Positions 16,427 to 24,947 of a stretch of 31,025 nt of DNA are shown one piece after another. The DNA is from Bordetella parapertussis (GTDB taxonomy: Bacteria; Pseudomonadota; Gammaproteobacteria; Burkholderiales; Burkholderiaceae_B), in contig CAMAYM010000019.1 of assembly GCA_945862495.1 (NCBI GenBank), positions 1 through 31,025 of the forward strand. The letters are read 5' to 3'. The stretch's first letter is position 1. Each line of letters begins with the position of its first letter. The notes below the pieces were generated by a model. That model was not told the origin of the DNA. It worked only from the letters and a program-made list of their open reading frames with translations, and ran no database searches. Position numbers and translations under genes: made by a program.

Positions 16427-17922
16427 TGCTTGATCAGTTTAAAAAAATGAGCGGTACCGTGAGACGGCTACGCCCTCTCTCGGGTGCGCTCGTTTGTTGC
16501 GTCATGCTGGCTGGCTGTATGGTCGGTCCTGATTATGTACGCCCAGTCATTGATGTGGGGACGCAATTTAAGGAAACCCCAGGCTGGAAGGTGGCACGTC
16601 CTGCTGCCAATGATCCTCGCGGCCCTTGGTGGACGATGTATAAAGATCCTGTGTTGAGTTCGCTGATCACAGAGCTCAATGTGTCCAACCAAAACGTTGC
16701 CCAAGCTGAGGCGCGATTCAGGCAAGCGGTCGCTGTGACGCAGGGTGCGCGCGCGCCTTTGCTACCCTCTGTCTCTGCAACGGCGAACACAACACGAAGC
16801 GGCGGCGGAGTTTCCGCCTCGAGTAGTGCGCCCGTCACTGGTTATGGTCTGAATGCACAGGCAAGTTGGCAGTTAGATATCTGGGGGAGTATTCGTCGCA
16901 ACATCGAATCAACCGATGCGACTGAGTTAGCTTTGGCGGCAGATGTCGCAGGTGCCAGACTGACCGCTCAGACTGCCTTGACGTTGGCGTACTTGCAGGT
17001 GCGGGTGTTGGATGAGCAGCGACGGCTGTTAACGGCAACCGTCAGTGCGTATGAGCGTGCGCTTAAGCTCACGCAAAATCGTTACAACGCAGGCATTTCT
17101 GGTCAGGGTGATGTCGCGGTAGCAAGTACACAACTCGCCAGCACACGTGCTCAACTGATTGATCTCGAGCAGCAGCGAGCGGTGTTTGAAAATGCTGCCG
17201 CAGTTTTGATCGGACGGCCTCCTTCGACGTTTGCAATTGCCCCTGCACAAGTGCCGCTTGTGCCTCCTGCCGTACCCGTCGGTCTGCCCTCTGAGCTCTT
17301 GGAGCGTCGGCCTGATATTGCCGCTGCGGAGCGACGGACTGCTTCGGCAAATGCGCTGATTGGTGTAGCCACGGCAGCTTGGTTTCCAAACTTAACGCTC
17401 AACGCAAGCGCCGGTTATCGTAGCAACGACTTTACCCAGTGGTTTAGCGCGCCCGGACAAATTTGGGCGCTGGGTCCACAATTGGCGGCACTGATTTTTG
17501 ATGGTGGCGCACGGCAGGCTCAAATTAATCAGGCGCGTGCTCAGTTCGATGTGCAAGCGGCCGCTTACCGGCAAATTGTATTGACGGCCTTGCAAGAGGT
17601 AGAAAACGCGATGGTTCAGATGCGCGTATTTGAACAAGAAGAGGTCGTTCAAAAGCAGGCCGTGTTGTCTGCACAACAGTCCTTGCGGCTTGCACGCAAT
17701 CAGTACGATCAGGGTTTGATTGATTATTTGAGTGTGGCGGTGCTTGAGACGACTGCGCTTAATAATGAGAGCACCTACATCACTTTGGTTGGCAATCGTT
17801 TTGCTGCGAGTGTTCGGCTCGTCGCGGCGTTAGGTGGCGGGTGGTCGGCGGAAGACCTCAAGAGTCTCGACGATTCAGGCAATCCAACCGCGAATCCCAG
17901 CAAAGCCGTGCCCACCAACTGA
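16423..17922 (+). CDS. NodT-family outer-membrane efflux lipoprotein
   Basis: TolC/OprM-like outer-membrane channel completing the tripartite pump. From the ATG at 16423 (overlapping the mdtC stop as ATGA) it has 499 aa; ATG 16426 and 16447 are alternatives. A signal sequence ends in the lipobox LAGC (Cys32), followed by the hallmark MVGPDYVRP. Two OEP repeats are visible: one with WWTMYKDPVLSSLI, QASWQLDIWGSIRRN and LAYLQVRVLDEQRRL, and one with LLERRPDIAAAERRTASANA, ALIFDGGARQAQINQARAQF and QYDQGLIDYLSV. Its last 48 bases, coding a poorly structured tail, overlap the 3' end of the convergent Nudix gene. Having its own channel means the operon need not borrow TolC. Confidence 0.94.
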   Translation: MMLDQFKKMSGTVRRLRPLSGALVCCVMLAGCMVGPDYVRPVIDVGTQFKETPGWKVARPAANDPRGPWWTMYKDPVLSSLITELNVSNQNVAQAEARFRQAVAVTQGARAPLLPSVSATANTTRSGGGVSASSSAPVTGYGLNAQASWQLDIWGSIRRNIESTDATELALAADVAGARLTAQTALTLAYLQVRVLDEQRRLLTATVSAYERALKLTQNRYNAGISGQGDVAVASTQLASTRAQLIDLEQQRAVFENAAAVLIGRPPSTFAIAPAQVPLVPPAVPVGLPSELLERRPDIAAAERRTASANALIGVATAAWFPNLTLNASAGYRSNDFTQWFSAPGQIWALGPQLAALIFDGGARQAQINQARAQFDVQAAAYRQIVLTALQEVENAMVQMRVFEQEEVVQKQAVLSAQQSLRLARNQYDQGLIDYLSVAVLETTALNNESTYITLVGNRFAASVRLVAALGGGWSAEDLKSLDDSGNPTANPSKAVPTN

Positions 17923-18840
17923 TTGGGCCTGTGCAAGCGTGGCAGCGGACTGACCGCCTAGTGCAAAAACCGGCAAGCCCGCTTGTGCATTGAGTTGTGC
18001 AAACATTTCCCAGCCAATGCCAGGATGTCCGGGATGTGAGGCGGTGGGCAGGACCGGTCCGAGCACGGCAAAATCCGCTTCAAGTGTGCGTGCATGCGCG
18101 AGCTCGGCGAGATTGTGCGTAGAGACGCCTACCCGTTTATCTTTGGCCAATATCGGCCGGCTAGTGAGGCCTGCAGCGTCATGGGTGCGTAAATGTACGC
18201 CGTCGGCTTCGTGCCACCACGCTTCGGGGTGAATACTGTTGACCAATACTTTGGCGCCAAATTCATGACAGCGTGTGAGCACGGCCTTAAGGGCTTGATG
18301 CAGATCTGCGTCAGCGGGCCCACCTGGCCAGCCGGGTTCACGCCACTGAAATAATTTGATGCCTGCTTCCAAGCCTTGATCGAGTCTATTTAAAAACTGA
18401 GGAAGCTGTTCGGGCGAGCCGGCAGAGGAGAGGGCATAGACTGTCGGTAACTGTAACCAGCGCAGGGGTGGATACGTCGCGGGTAGAAGCTGTTGGACGT
18501 CTTGAGCAGAGTCAATGGGCACCCATCGCAGCAGTTGTCCCTCAAGGCTCTGCGGCTCGCCTGTCCAGCCAGTCACGCGGCAGAAGGCGAGGCGAACAGT
18601 GGTGGTGGGGTACTTGTGTACGTAGGTTACCCAAGGCGTAGCCTGTGTAACCGTAATGCCAATTTCTTCTTGTAGTTCGCGCGTCAGTGCCTGCAGAACG
18701 GACTCACCCGGCTCAAGCTTGCCGCCGGGGAGCTCCCACCAGCCTGGCCAAGGTTTGTCTGCAGGTCGATTGCCTAACAACACGGTGCCATCGGGTCGCA
18801 GTAAAACGCCTACTGCGACATCAATGATTTTGTCAGGCAT
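17875..18840 (-). CDS. Nudix hydrolase (MutT-like) fused to a ThiE-like domain
   Basis: A 321-residue two-domain protein. The N-terminal MutT-type Nudix domain has a perfect Nudix box (Gly40 to Ile62: GKLEPGE, then RELQEEIGI), expected to hydrolyse oxidised dGTP or similar nucleotides. The C-terminal domain (about 150-318) resembles thiamine-phosphate synthase: IKLFQWREP, VLVNS, ADGVHLRTHDA, VGVSTHNLAEL, FAVLGPVLPTAS and PVFALGG. Catalytic conservation of this domain is loose; it may not make thiamine phosphate. The fusion is known in proteobacteria, often next to a DUF815 gene and argJ as here. ATG 18840 overlaps the DUF815 stop by 8 bases. Its 3' end overlaps nodT antisense. Confidence 0.9.
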   Translation of the reverse strand: MPDKIIDVAVGVLLRPDGTVLLGNRPADKPWPGWWELPGGKLEPGESVLQALTRELQEEIGITVTQATPWVTYVHKYPTTTVRLAFCRVTGWTGEPQSLEGQLLRWVPIDSAQDVQQLLPATYPPLRWLQLPTVYALSSAGSPEQLPQFLNRLDQGLEAGIKLFQWREPGWPGGPADADLHQALKAVLTRCHEFGAKVLVNSIHPEAWWHEADGVHLRTHDAAGLTSRPILAKDKRVGVSTHNLAELAHARTLEADFAVLGPVLPTASHPGHPGIGWEMFAQLNAQAGLPVFALGGQSAATLAQAQSVGGHGFAGIRGWIA

Positions 18841-19720
18841 TGCGGGCGGCCCAGTCGCGTGCGAACTGCCAGGCGACACGGCCTGAGCGCGAGCCACGTT
18901 CGAGTGCCCACTGCAAGGCTTCAGTGCGGGACTCCATGATGTTCGTTTCCGAGCAACCAAGCGTACGCAGCCAGTGATAGACGATATCCAGGTAATCATC
19001 TTGGCGGAAGGGGTAAAAGGACAGCCACAAGCCAAAACGCTCTGACAAGGAAATTTTTTCCTCAACTGTTTCGCCAGGATGAACCTCACCATCGGAGCCG
19101 TGTTTGGCCTGAAGGTTTTCGCTCATGTATTCGGGCATCAAGTGACGACGGTTGGAGGTCGCGTAAATCAGCACGTTGTTACCCGTCGAGGCCGCCGAGC
19201 CGTCCAAGACTGACTTGAGCGCTTTGTAGCCTGACTCGCCTTCTTCAAAAGAAAGATCGTCACAAAAAACAATAAATTTCTCTGGGCGCTTGGCAACCAT
19301 GTCGACGATATCCGCCAAGTCACCCAAGTCGGACTTGTCGACTTCGATGAGTCGCAGACCACGATCAGCGTAGGCGGCCAACATCGCTTTAACCAGTGAG
19401 CTTTTGCCGGTGCCGCGTGCACCGGTCATCAGCACGTTATTCGCGGGCTTGCCTTGAATAAAGTGGTGTGTATTGCGATCAATGATGTCTTTTTGACGTT
19501 CGATGTGTTGAAGGTCTTCTGTGTGAATCAGTGAGACATTGGCAATTGCATCAAGCCAACCATGAGAGGTGCCACGCTTACGCCAGCGAAAGGCATGGGC
19601 ATCCCAGTTGGTGGCGGGTGGGGCAGGCGGCAGCCAGGCTTCGAGCTGTGTGAGCACGCGTGTGGCACGCGCCAAGAGTTCGGCGATGTCCTGGCCGTTG
19701 GTAGGTGTGTTGGTTGTCAT
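18833..19720 (-). CDS. DUF815 P-loop ATPase
   Basis: A 295-residue AAA-like ATPase of the DUF815 family, function unknown. It has Walker A GARGTGKSS (residues 100-108), Walker B FIVFCDDLSF (149-158), a sensor-like IYATSNRRHLMPEYM and a C-terminal helical region (SRSGRVAWQFARDW). The conserved RQKDIIDRNTHHFIQGKPANNV precedes the P-loop. The ATG shares one base with the argJ stop and its stop overlaps the Nudix gene by 8 bases, so argJ, this gene and the Nudix fusion form one coupled operon. The arrangement is common in this bacterial group, but does not reveal a clear role. Confidence 0.9.
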   Translation of the reverse strand: MTTNTPTNGQDIAELLARATRVLTQLEAWLPPAPPATNWDAHAFRWRKRGTSHGWLDAIANVSLIHTEDLQHIERQKDIIDRNTHHFIQGKPANNVLMTGARGTGKSSLVKAMLAAYADRGLRLIEVDKSDLGDLADIVDMVAKRPEKFIVFCDDLSFEEGESGYKALKSVLDGSAASTGNNVLIYATSNRRHLMPEYMSENLQAKHGSDGEVHPGETVEEKISLSERFGLWLSFYPFRQDDYLDIVYHWLRTLGCSETNIMESRTEALQWALERGSRSGRVAWQFARDWAARNA

Positions 19721-20946
19721 TAGGATCTGTAATCTGCGTTAATGCTGACGTATTCGTGAGAAAAGTCACAGGTATAAACGGTGTCGGACACTTGTCCGCG
19801 GCCTAGCGCGATGCGCACGAGTATTTCGGGTTCTTTCATGATGCGTTGCCCGTCTGCCTCTTGGTAGTCGGGGTTGCGTCCGCCTTTTGTGGCGACCAGT
19901 ACATCGCCCAGCCAGAGCTTGACACCGCTTACGTCGAGATCGGTGATGCCGGCGTAGCCAATCGCAGCCAGAATGCGTCCCAGGTTTGGGTCGCTGGCAA
20001 AAAAAGCGGTCTTGACGAGAGGCGAGTGCGCGACGGCATAGGCAACTTGTAAAGCTTCTTCGGTGGTTTTTGCTTCTTCGACCTGGATAGTCATGAACTT
20101 GGTGGCACCTTCGCCATCACGCACAATTTTTTGAGCCAAGTCTGTCGCGGCTGCGGCCAGTGTGGCTTTTAGCGCAGCGTATTGAGGGTGAGAGGCGCTG
20201 TCGACCATCAAACCGCTTTTGCCCGTCGCAATGACGATGAAGGAATCATTGGTCGAGGTGTCGCCGTCAATCGTAATGCGGTTGAAGGACACATCGGCGA
20301 GTTCTTTGGCCAGCGTGTTGAGAAGCGGCTGGGCAATGCCCGCATCGGTGGCCAGGTAGCTGAGCATGGTCGCCATGTTGGGGCGAATCATGCCGGCGCC
20401 TTTGCTAATACCGGTGATCGTGATGGGGTGGCCACCCAAGCTGACACGTTGTGAGTGAATTTTGGGCTGGGTATCGGTCGTCATGATGCCGTGCGCAGCA
20501 GCAACCCAGTTGTTTTCGCTGAGATTTTTAAGTGCGCCGGGTAGACCCGCCTTGATTCGGTCAACGGGCAGGGGCTCAAGGATGACACCCGTTGAAAAGG
20601 GCAAGATTTGCGTGCTGTCGAGTTGCATGAGGGCCGCGAGCGCTTGACAAGTCTCGTTGGCGGCTTGCATGCCGGGTTCGCCGGTACCTGCATTGGCATT
20701 GCCTGTGTTGATGACCAGGGCACGAATCGGTCCTGCTCCGGCCAAGTGCGCCTGACAGACCAGAACGGGGGCTGCGCAAAAACGGTTGCGGGTAAATACG
20801 CCGGCAACTGTTGAGCCGGGACTCAGGCGAAAGACCGTCAAGTCGCGACGGTTTGCCTTGCGGATACCTGCTTCGGTCACGCCGATTTCGACGCCGGCAA
20901 CGGGGAAGACTGCATCGTCGGAGGGGATGTACAAATTAACGGCCAT
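19720..20946 (-). CDS. argJ: Bifunctional glutamate N-acetyltransferase / ornithine acetyltransferase
   Basis: Cytoplasmic arginine-biosynthesis enzyme that transfers acetyl from N-acetylornithine to glutamate (and may use acetyl-CoA), recycling the acetyl group. The 408-residue precursor has the self-cleavage site in GMIRPNMATMLSYLATDA; cleavage before Thr193 makes the alpha and beta chains and frees the nucleophile. Other family markers: VINTGNANAGTGEPG, PFSTGVI, HGIMTTDTQPK, FNRITIDGDTSTND and FFASDPNLGRILAAIGYAG. First gene of the argJ-DUF815-nudix operon, diverging from livK over a 177-base spacer. In relatives I recall secA upstream; here a transporter operon takes that place. Confidence 0.96.
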   Translation of the reverse strand: MAVNLYIPSDDAVFPVAGVEIGVTEAGIRKANRRDLTVFRLSPGSTVAGVFTRNRFCAAPVLVCQAHLAGAGPIRALVINTGNANAGTGEPGMQAANETCQALAALMQLDSTQILPFSTGVILEPLPVDRIKAGLPGALKNLSENNWVAAAHGIMTTDTQPKIHSQRVSLGGHPITITGISKGAGMIRPNMATMLSYLATDAGIAQPLLNTLAKELADVSFNRITIDGDTSTNDSFIVIATGKSGLMVDSASHPQYAALKATLAAAATDLAQKIVRDGEGATKFMTIQVEEAKTTEEALQVAYAVAHSPLVKTAFFASDPNLGRILAAIGYAGITDLDVSGVKLWLGDVLVATKGGRNPDYQEADGQRIMKEPEILVRIALGRGQVSDTVYTCDFSHEYVSINADYRS

Positions 20947-21009
20947 GTTCGGTCTGCTAATAAAGAGTTGAGCAATTCATCATTATCACCTGTTTTGTGT
21001 CTACTTGAG

Positions 21010-21031
21010 GAGGTCTGAATGAGGTCTGAAT
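21010..21031. repeat. 11-base tandem duplication in the argJ-livK spacer
   Basis: GAGGTCTGAAT occurs twice head to tail (21010-21020 and 21021-21031) in the divergent spacer upstream of livK. It may be a recent slippage product or paired binding sites. Further on, ACGGGGC (21041-21047) is complementary to GCCCCGT (21086-21092), a possible long-range stem in the livK leader. The rest of the 177-base spacer shows no convincing promoter hexamers to me. Confidence 0.4.
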
Positions 21032-21123
21032 GGCGGCAGAACGGGGCTCACCTGCTACTATTTGCGCTGCAGCAGCACCCCTTTTGCCCCGTTTTGGGCG
21101 ACTGATCGCTCAGGAGACTTTTT

Positions 21124-22290
21124 ATGCGTTTATTTAAGCAATTTCTCGCCATGGCCGCTCTCGTGCCTTGTTTGGCGTTTGCGCAGACACCGATCAAAGT
21201 CGGCATTGCGAATGATTTGTCTGGTCCTTTTGCTGCGCTAGGCGCAGAGGCGCGTGATGGCTTCAATCTGGCGATCAAACAACTAGGTGGAAAACTAGGT
21301 GGCAAACCCGCCGAATTTTTGCAAACCGATATGGGTGGCAATCCTGACCAGGCACGTCAACTCGTCAATCGTTACATCCAGCGCGACAAGATCGATTTTT
21401 TTACAGGTCCGATTGGTTCGAACGTGGCTTTAGCGGTCGGTCCTGCGCTGTTCGCCGCCAAGATTCCCTATCTCTCCAATAATCCTGGTCCCAGCCAATT
21501 TGCAGGGGCCCAGTGTAATGACTACTGGTTTGGCGTTTCTTATCAGAACGATGCCTTTCACGAGGCAGCAGGCAAGGTTGCCGCTGACCGTGGCTTTAAA
21601 AACATGGTGATCATGGCCCCCGATTATCCGGCTGGCAAAGACGCACTCAATGGTTTTAAACGTGGTTACAAAGCAGCGGTGGGCCAAGAGGTTTACACCA
21701 AGTTGGGACAGATCGACTATGCCGCTGAGTTAGCGCAGCTTCGCGATGCCAAGCCTGAAGCGGTCTACATCTTTCTGCCAGGCGGCATGGGGATCAACTT
21801 CATTAAGCAGTTCGTTTCTGCAGGCTTGAACAAAAGCATCAAGCTGGTCGGCCCAGGATTTTCAGCGGATGAAGACGTGATTCGTGCGGTGGGTGACCCC
21901 ATGCTCGGTATGTTTAATACAGCGCAGTGGGCCCATGATCTGGATAACGCCGCCAACAAAAAATTTGTTGAGGCGTTCCGCAAGGAATACAAGGACCGTA
22001 TGCCTTCAGTCTATGCTGCCCAAGCCTATGACGTGATCATGGCGATTGATGCAGCGGTCAAAGCCACCAACGGAAAGGTGGCGGATCGGGCGGCTGTATT
22101 GGCGGCTCTCAAAAAAGCGGACTTTGCTTCTGTGCGTGGACCCTTCACCTATGGCATCAACAACTTTCCTATTCAGCCCTACTACGTCCGCGTGATTGAA
22201 AAGAACGCAGCGGGCCAGATTACCAACAAGCTGGTGGGCAAGGTGTTTGATTTCTATCAGGATGTATATGTGGGCCAATGCAAAAAATAA
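21124..22290 (+). CDS. Branched-chain-type amino-acid ABC transporter substrate-binding protein
   Basis: Periplasmic receptor of the HAAT family (LivK-like), 388 aa. A signal peptide (MRLFKQF, hydrophobic core, likely cleavage after AFA at residue 20) precedes the ligand-binding fold beginning IKVGIANDLSGPFAALGAEA. Other marks: NPDQARQLVNRYIQRDKIDF, FFTGPIGSNVALAV, NMVIMAPDYPAGKDAL and a C-terminal RGPFTYGINNFPIQPYY. A good ribosome site (CAGGAGA) precedes the ATG. It opens a five-gene operon in the order receptor, two permeases, two ATPases. The ligand cannot be read from the sequence; members of this family bind leucine/isoleucine/valine, amides, or aromatic and other acids. Confidence 0.92.
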   Translation: MRLFKQFLAMAALVPCLAFAQTPIKVGIANDLSGPFAALGAEARDGFNLAIKQLGGKLGGKPAEFLQTDMGGNPDQARQLVNRYIQRDKIDFFTGPIGSNVALAVGPALFAAKIPYLSNNPGPSQFAGAQCNDYWFGVSYQNDAFHEAAGKVAADRGFKNMVIMAPDYPAGKDALNGFKRGYKAAVGQEVYTKLGQIDYAAELAQLRDAKPEAVYIFLPGGMGINFIKQFVSAGLNKSIKLVGPGFSADEDVIRAVGDPMLGMFNTAQWAHDLDNAANKKFVEAFRKEYKDRMPSVYAAQAYDVIMAIDAAVKATNGKVADRAAVLAALKKADFASVRGPFTYGINNFPIQPYYVRVIEKNAAGQITNKLVGKVFDFYQDVYVGQCKK

Positions 22291-22318
22291 CGTCCACTAA
22301 AGAGCTTGTTCTGAACGT

Positions 22319-23239
22319 ATGAGTTCGACACTGATCGCTGAGCAGTTGCTCAATGGACTGCAGTTTGGCCTGATGTTGTTTTTGATTGCAGCGGGCCTCA
22401 CGCTGGTGTTCGGGATTCTCGATATCCTGAACGTGGCGCACGGCTCGCTGTATATGGCGGGCGCCTACGTTGCCGCTCAAACCATGCAAGTGACTCAGTC
22501 TTTTGTCGCTGCTGTGGTGGTGGCGGCTGTCGTGACGGGGCTGGTCGGACTCGTGCTTGAGCTCGTTCTGATCAGAAAATTGGTCATCCGAGATCACTTG
22601 GCGCAAGTGCTGGGGACTTTTGCAGTGATTTTGATCGCCAATGATGTGGTCAAGATGATCTGGGGACCTGCGCCAATGATGATGAGCATGCCGCCTGCAT
22701 TGTCGGGGCCGGTGCAACTCTTGCCAGAGCTCTTGTACCCAGCCTATCGCCTGTTGATCATCGCGGTGGGTTTAGCGGCTGCTTTAGGCCTTTATTTGTT
22801 TGTCACGCGCACGAGAGCTGGCGTATTGGTGCGCGCGGGCGCATCAAACCGGCAGATGGCCACACTGATGGGCGTGCGTGTGCCGCTGCTGTTTCTAGGA
22901 GTGTTCGTGCTCGGAGCAATGTTGGCGGCGCTTGCTGGCGCTTTGCTCGGTCCGGTGACGGCGATTCAGACGGGTATGGGTGAGCAGATATTGATTTTGG
23001 TGCTGGTATGCATCGTGATCGGCGGAATTGGCTCGATGCGCGGCGCGTTTGTAGGTGCACTGTTAGTCGGCTTTGTGGATACTGCGGGCCGAGCATTTTT
23101 ACCGTCTTTACTCAAAATATTTTTCTCTCCAGCTGTGGCTTCCAGTGTGGGGCCGACATTGGCTGCGCTGTCTATTTATATTTTGATGGCAGTGGTGTTG
23201 GTGTTTAGACCCTCGGGTCTTTTTCCGGCGCGTGGTTGA
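22319..23239 (+). CDS. livH: Branched-chain-type ABC transporter permease, LivH-like
   Basis: Inner-membrane permease of the HAAT importer, 306 aa, nearly all hydrophobic with about eight transmembrane segments. The N-terminal EQLLNGLQFGLMLFLIAAGLT and FGILDILNVAHGSLYMAGAY are LivH signatures, as are the coupling region VRAGASNRQMATLMGVRV and the C-terminal ILVLVCIVIGGIGSMRGAFVG. It follows the receptor by 28 bases and its stop overlaps the next permease start. Symbol assigned by operon position and family; actual substrate unknown. Confidence 0.93.
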   Translation: MSSTLIAEQLLNGLQFGLMLFLIAAGLTLVFGILDILNVAHGSLYMAGAYVAAQTMQVTQSFVAAVVVAAVVTGLVGLVLELVLIRKLVIRDHLAQVLGTFAVILIANDVVKMIWGPAPMMMSMPPALSGPVQLLPELLYPAYRLLIIAVGLAAALGLYLFVTRTRAGVLVRAGASNRQMATLMGVRVPLLFLGVFVLGAMLAALAGALLGPVTAIQTGMGEQILILVLVCIVIGGIGSMRGAFVGALLVGFVDTAGRAFLPSLLKIFFSPAVASSVGPTLAALSIYILMAVVLVFRPSGLFPARG

Positions 23240-24183
23240 TGATGCGCACATTATTGACTGCGAAGAGTTTGTCAGCGCTGGGTCTTGTTCTGCTGTTGGT
23301 GTTTCCATTGGTAGCACCTGCACTCAATCTTGATTTTTATGTTTCATTTGTTCGGCGTGTCTTGATTTTTGCCTTAGCGGCGACCAGTCTGAATTTTATT
23401 TTGGGCTATGGTGGCATGGTCGCGTTGGGACATGCTGCATTTTTTGGAGCGGGTGCTTATGTTGTGGCAATCCTCTCAGCTCAAGGGGTTTCGCAGGCGC
23501 TGATTGCCTGGCCTACGGCCATGGTCGCGGCGGGTATGCTCGCCTTTGTCATTGGATTGATTTCCTTGCGCACGCGCGGCGTCTACTTCATCATGATTAC
23601 GCTGGCGTTTGCTCAGATGGTGTTTTATCTGTTTATTTCTTTGCGACAGTATGGGGGAGAGGATGGCATCAATTTGGCAGGACCCTCCTTGCTACCCGGT
23701 CTCAATCTTGCGGATGACCGAACGTTTTATTACGTGGTGTTGTGCGTGGTGTTAGTTTGCTTGTGGTGGCTCAATCGGCTGATTCAGGCACGCTTTGGTC
23801 AGGCGTTGCAAGGCATCCGAGAAAACGAATCACGTATGGAGGCCTTGGGCTATCCTGTTTTTCGGATTAAGTTGTTGGCCTTTGTCATCGCGGGCGTCAT
23901 GGCTGGGCTCGCGGGCGCATTGCTCGCAAGCCACAACCAATTTGTCTCGCCGAGCCTGATGCACTGGACGGCGTCGGCCAACCTGATCATTATGGTGATT
24001 GTTGGAGGCATTGGCTTGCGCTATGGTGGGCTCGTGGGGGCTGCGGTGATGTTGTGGCTGGAAGAAGTCCTGCGCTTGTATACGGACTATTGGCATTTGC
24101 CTCTGGGCGCGCTGTTGCTAGCGATTGTGTTGTTTGCGCCTCGTGGCCTCGCAGGGATGTTTAAACCGGGCGGTGCGCGATGA
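23239..24183 (+). CDS. livM: Branched-chain-type ABC transporter permease, LivM-like
   Basis: Second inner-membrane permease of the HAAT importer, about 315 aa. LivM marks: NFILGYGGMVALGHAAFFGAG near the N-terminus, SLRTRGVYFIMITLAFAQM, QALQGIRENESRMEALGY (the cytoplasmic coupling loop) and VGGIGLRYGGLVGA. The start is uncertain among TTG 23236, ATG 23239 and ATG 23242; ATG 23239 shares one base with the livH stop (TGATG) and is preferred. The stop overlaps livG by four bases. Together with LivH it forms the membrane channel. Confidence 0.93.
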   Translation: MMRTLLTAKSLSALGLVLLLVFPLVAPALNLDFYVSFVRRVLIFALAATSLNFILGYGGMVALGHAAFFGAGAYVVAILSAQGVSQALIAWPTAMVAAGMLAFVIGLISLRTRGVYFIMITLAFAQMVFYLFISLRQYGGEDGINLAGPSLLPGLNLADDRTFYYVVLCVVLVCLWWLNRLIQARFGQALQGIRENESRMEALGYPVFRIKLLAFVIAGVMAGLAGALLASHNQFVSPSLMHWTASANLIIMVIVGGIGLRYGGLVGAAVMLWLEEVLRLYTDYWHLPLGALLLAIVLFAPRGLAGMFKPGGAR

Positions 24184-24947
24184 ATGCGACCGTCCCTGAC
24201 ATAGTGCTAGAGGCACAGCAGCTCACCAAGCGCTATGGCGCGTTGGTCGCCTGTGATCAGGTATCGCTCTCTCTGCGGTCAGGCGAGATTCACGCGCTCA
24301 TTGGCCCCAATGGTGCGGGCAAATCGACACTGATTCATTTGTTGTCTGGTTCTGTTGCCGCAGATAGTGGGCGACTGACGCTCAAGGGGCATGATGTCAC
24401 CTGCTCGGGTTTGCATCAGCGGGTGGCGGCGGGATTGTCACGCTCCTATCAAATCACCAATATTTTCAAGCAACTGACTGTCTTTGAAAATTTACTGTTA
24501 GCGGTGCAAGCCAGCTCTGGTAGTAGCTTTAGTTTTTGGCACCCGCGTGCACAGGACAAAGCCTTGTCCGAGGCTGCGGAGCGATTGGCGCAGGACTGTG
24601 CCATCAGCCCAGAAAGTTGGCGCGCGGCGGCGGGGACTTTGCCGCACGGTGAGCAGCGTAAGCTTGAGTTTGCGTTGGCTTTGGCCTCCAAACCGTCCGT
24701 CTTGCTGCTTGACGAACCCATGGCAGGGATGGGGCCAGATGAAACACTTAAGCTGACGGAGCTGATCGCCTCCATGCGTGGGCGTACGACGATGTTGTTG
24801 GTCGAGCACGACATGCAGGCGGTCTTTCGGCTCGCGGATCGACTCTCCGTTTTAGTGTACGGTCGCATCATCGCAACCGGTACGCCCGAGGAAATCCGCA
24901 ATCATGCTGGTGTGCGAGAAGCTTATTTGGGTGAGGAGCACGCTTGA
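24180..24947 (+). CDS. livG: Branched-chain-type ABC transporter ATP-binding protein, LivG-like
   Basis: First ATPase subunit of the HAAT importer, 255 aa. Walker A GPNGAGKST is at residues 42-50, Q-loop region SRSYQITNIFKQLTVFENL, Walker B VLLLDEPMAGMGP and switch histidine in LLVEHDMQAVF. The signature motif is LPHGEQRKLEFALAL, in which the first Gly of the usual LSGGE is replaced by His, close to the LSYGEQR seen in LivG proteins, so it should be functional. The 4-base overlaps on both sides show strict translational coupling within the operon. Confidence 0.93.
   Translation: MNATVPDIVLEAQQLTKRYGALVACDQVSLSLRSGEIHALIGPNGAGKSTLIHLLSGSVAADSGRLTLKGHDVTCSGLHQRVAAGLSRSYQITNIFKQLTVFENLLLAVQASSGSSFSFWHPRAQDKALSEAAERLAQDCAISPESWRAAAGTLPHGEQRKLEFALALASKPSVLLLDEPMAGMGPDETLKLTELIASMRGRTTMLLVEHDMQAVFRLADRLSVLVYGRIIATGTPEEIRNHAGVREAYLGEEHA

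Noticed and set aside
21278..21302. Direct repeat of AACTAGGTGG inside livK
   Set aside because: It simply encodes the repeated LGGK peptide in a surface loop; no sign of a functional element.
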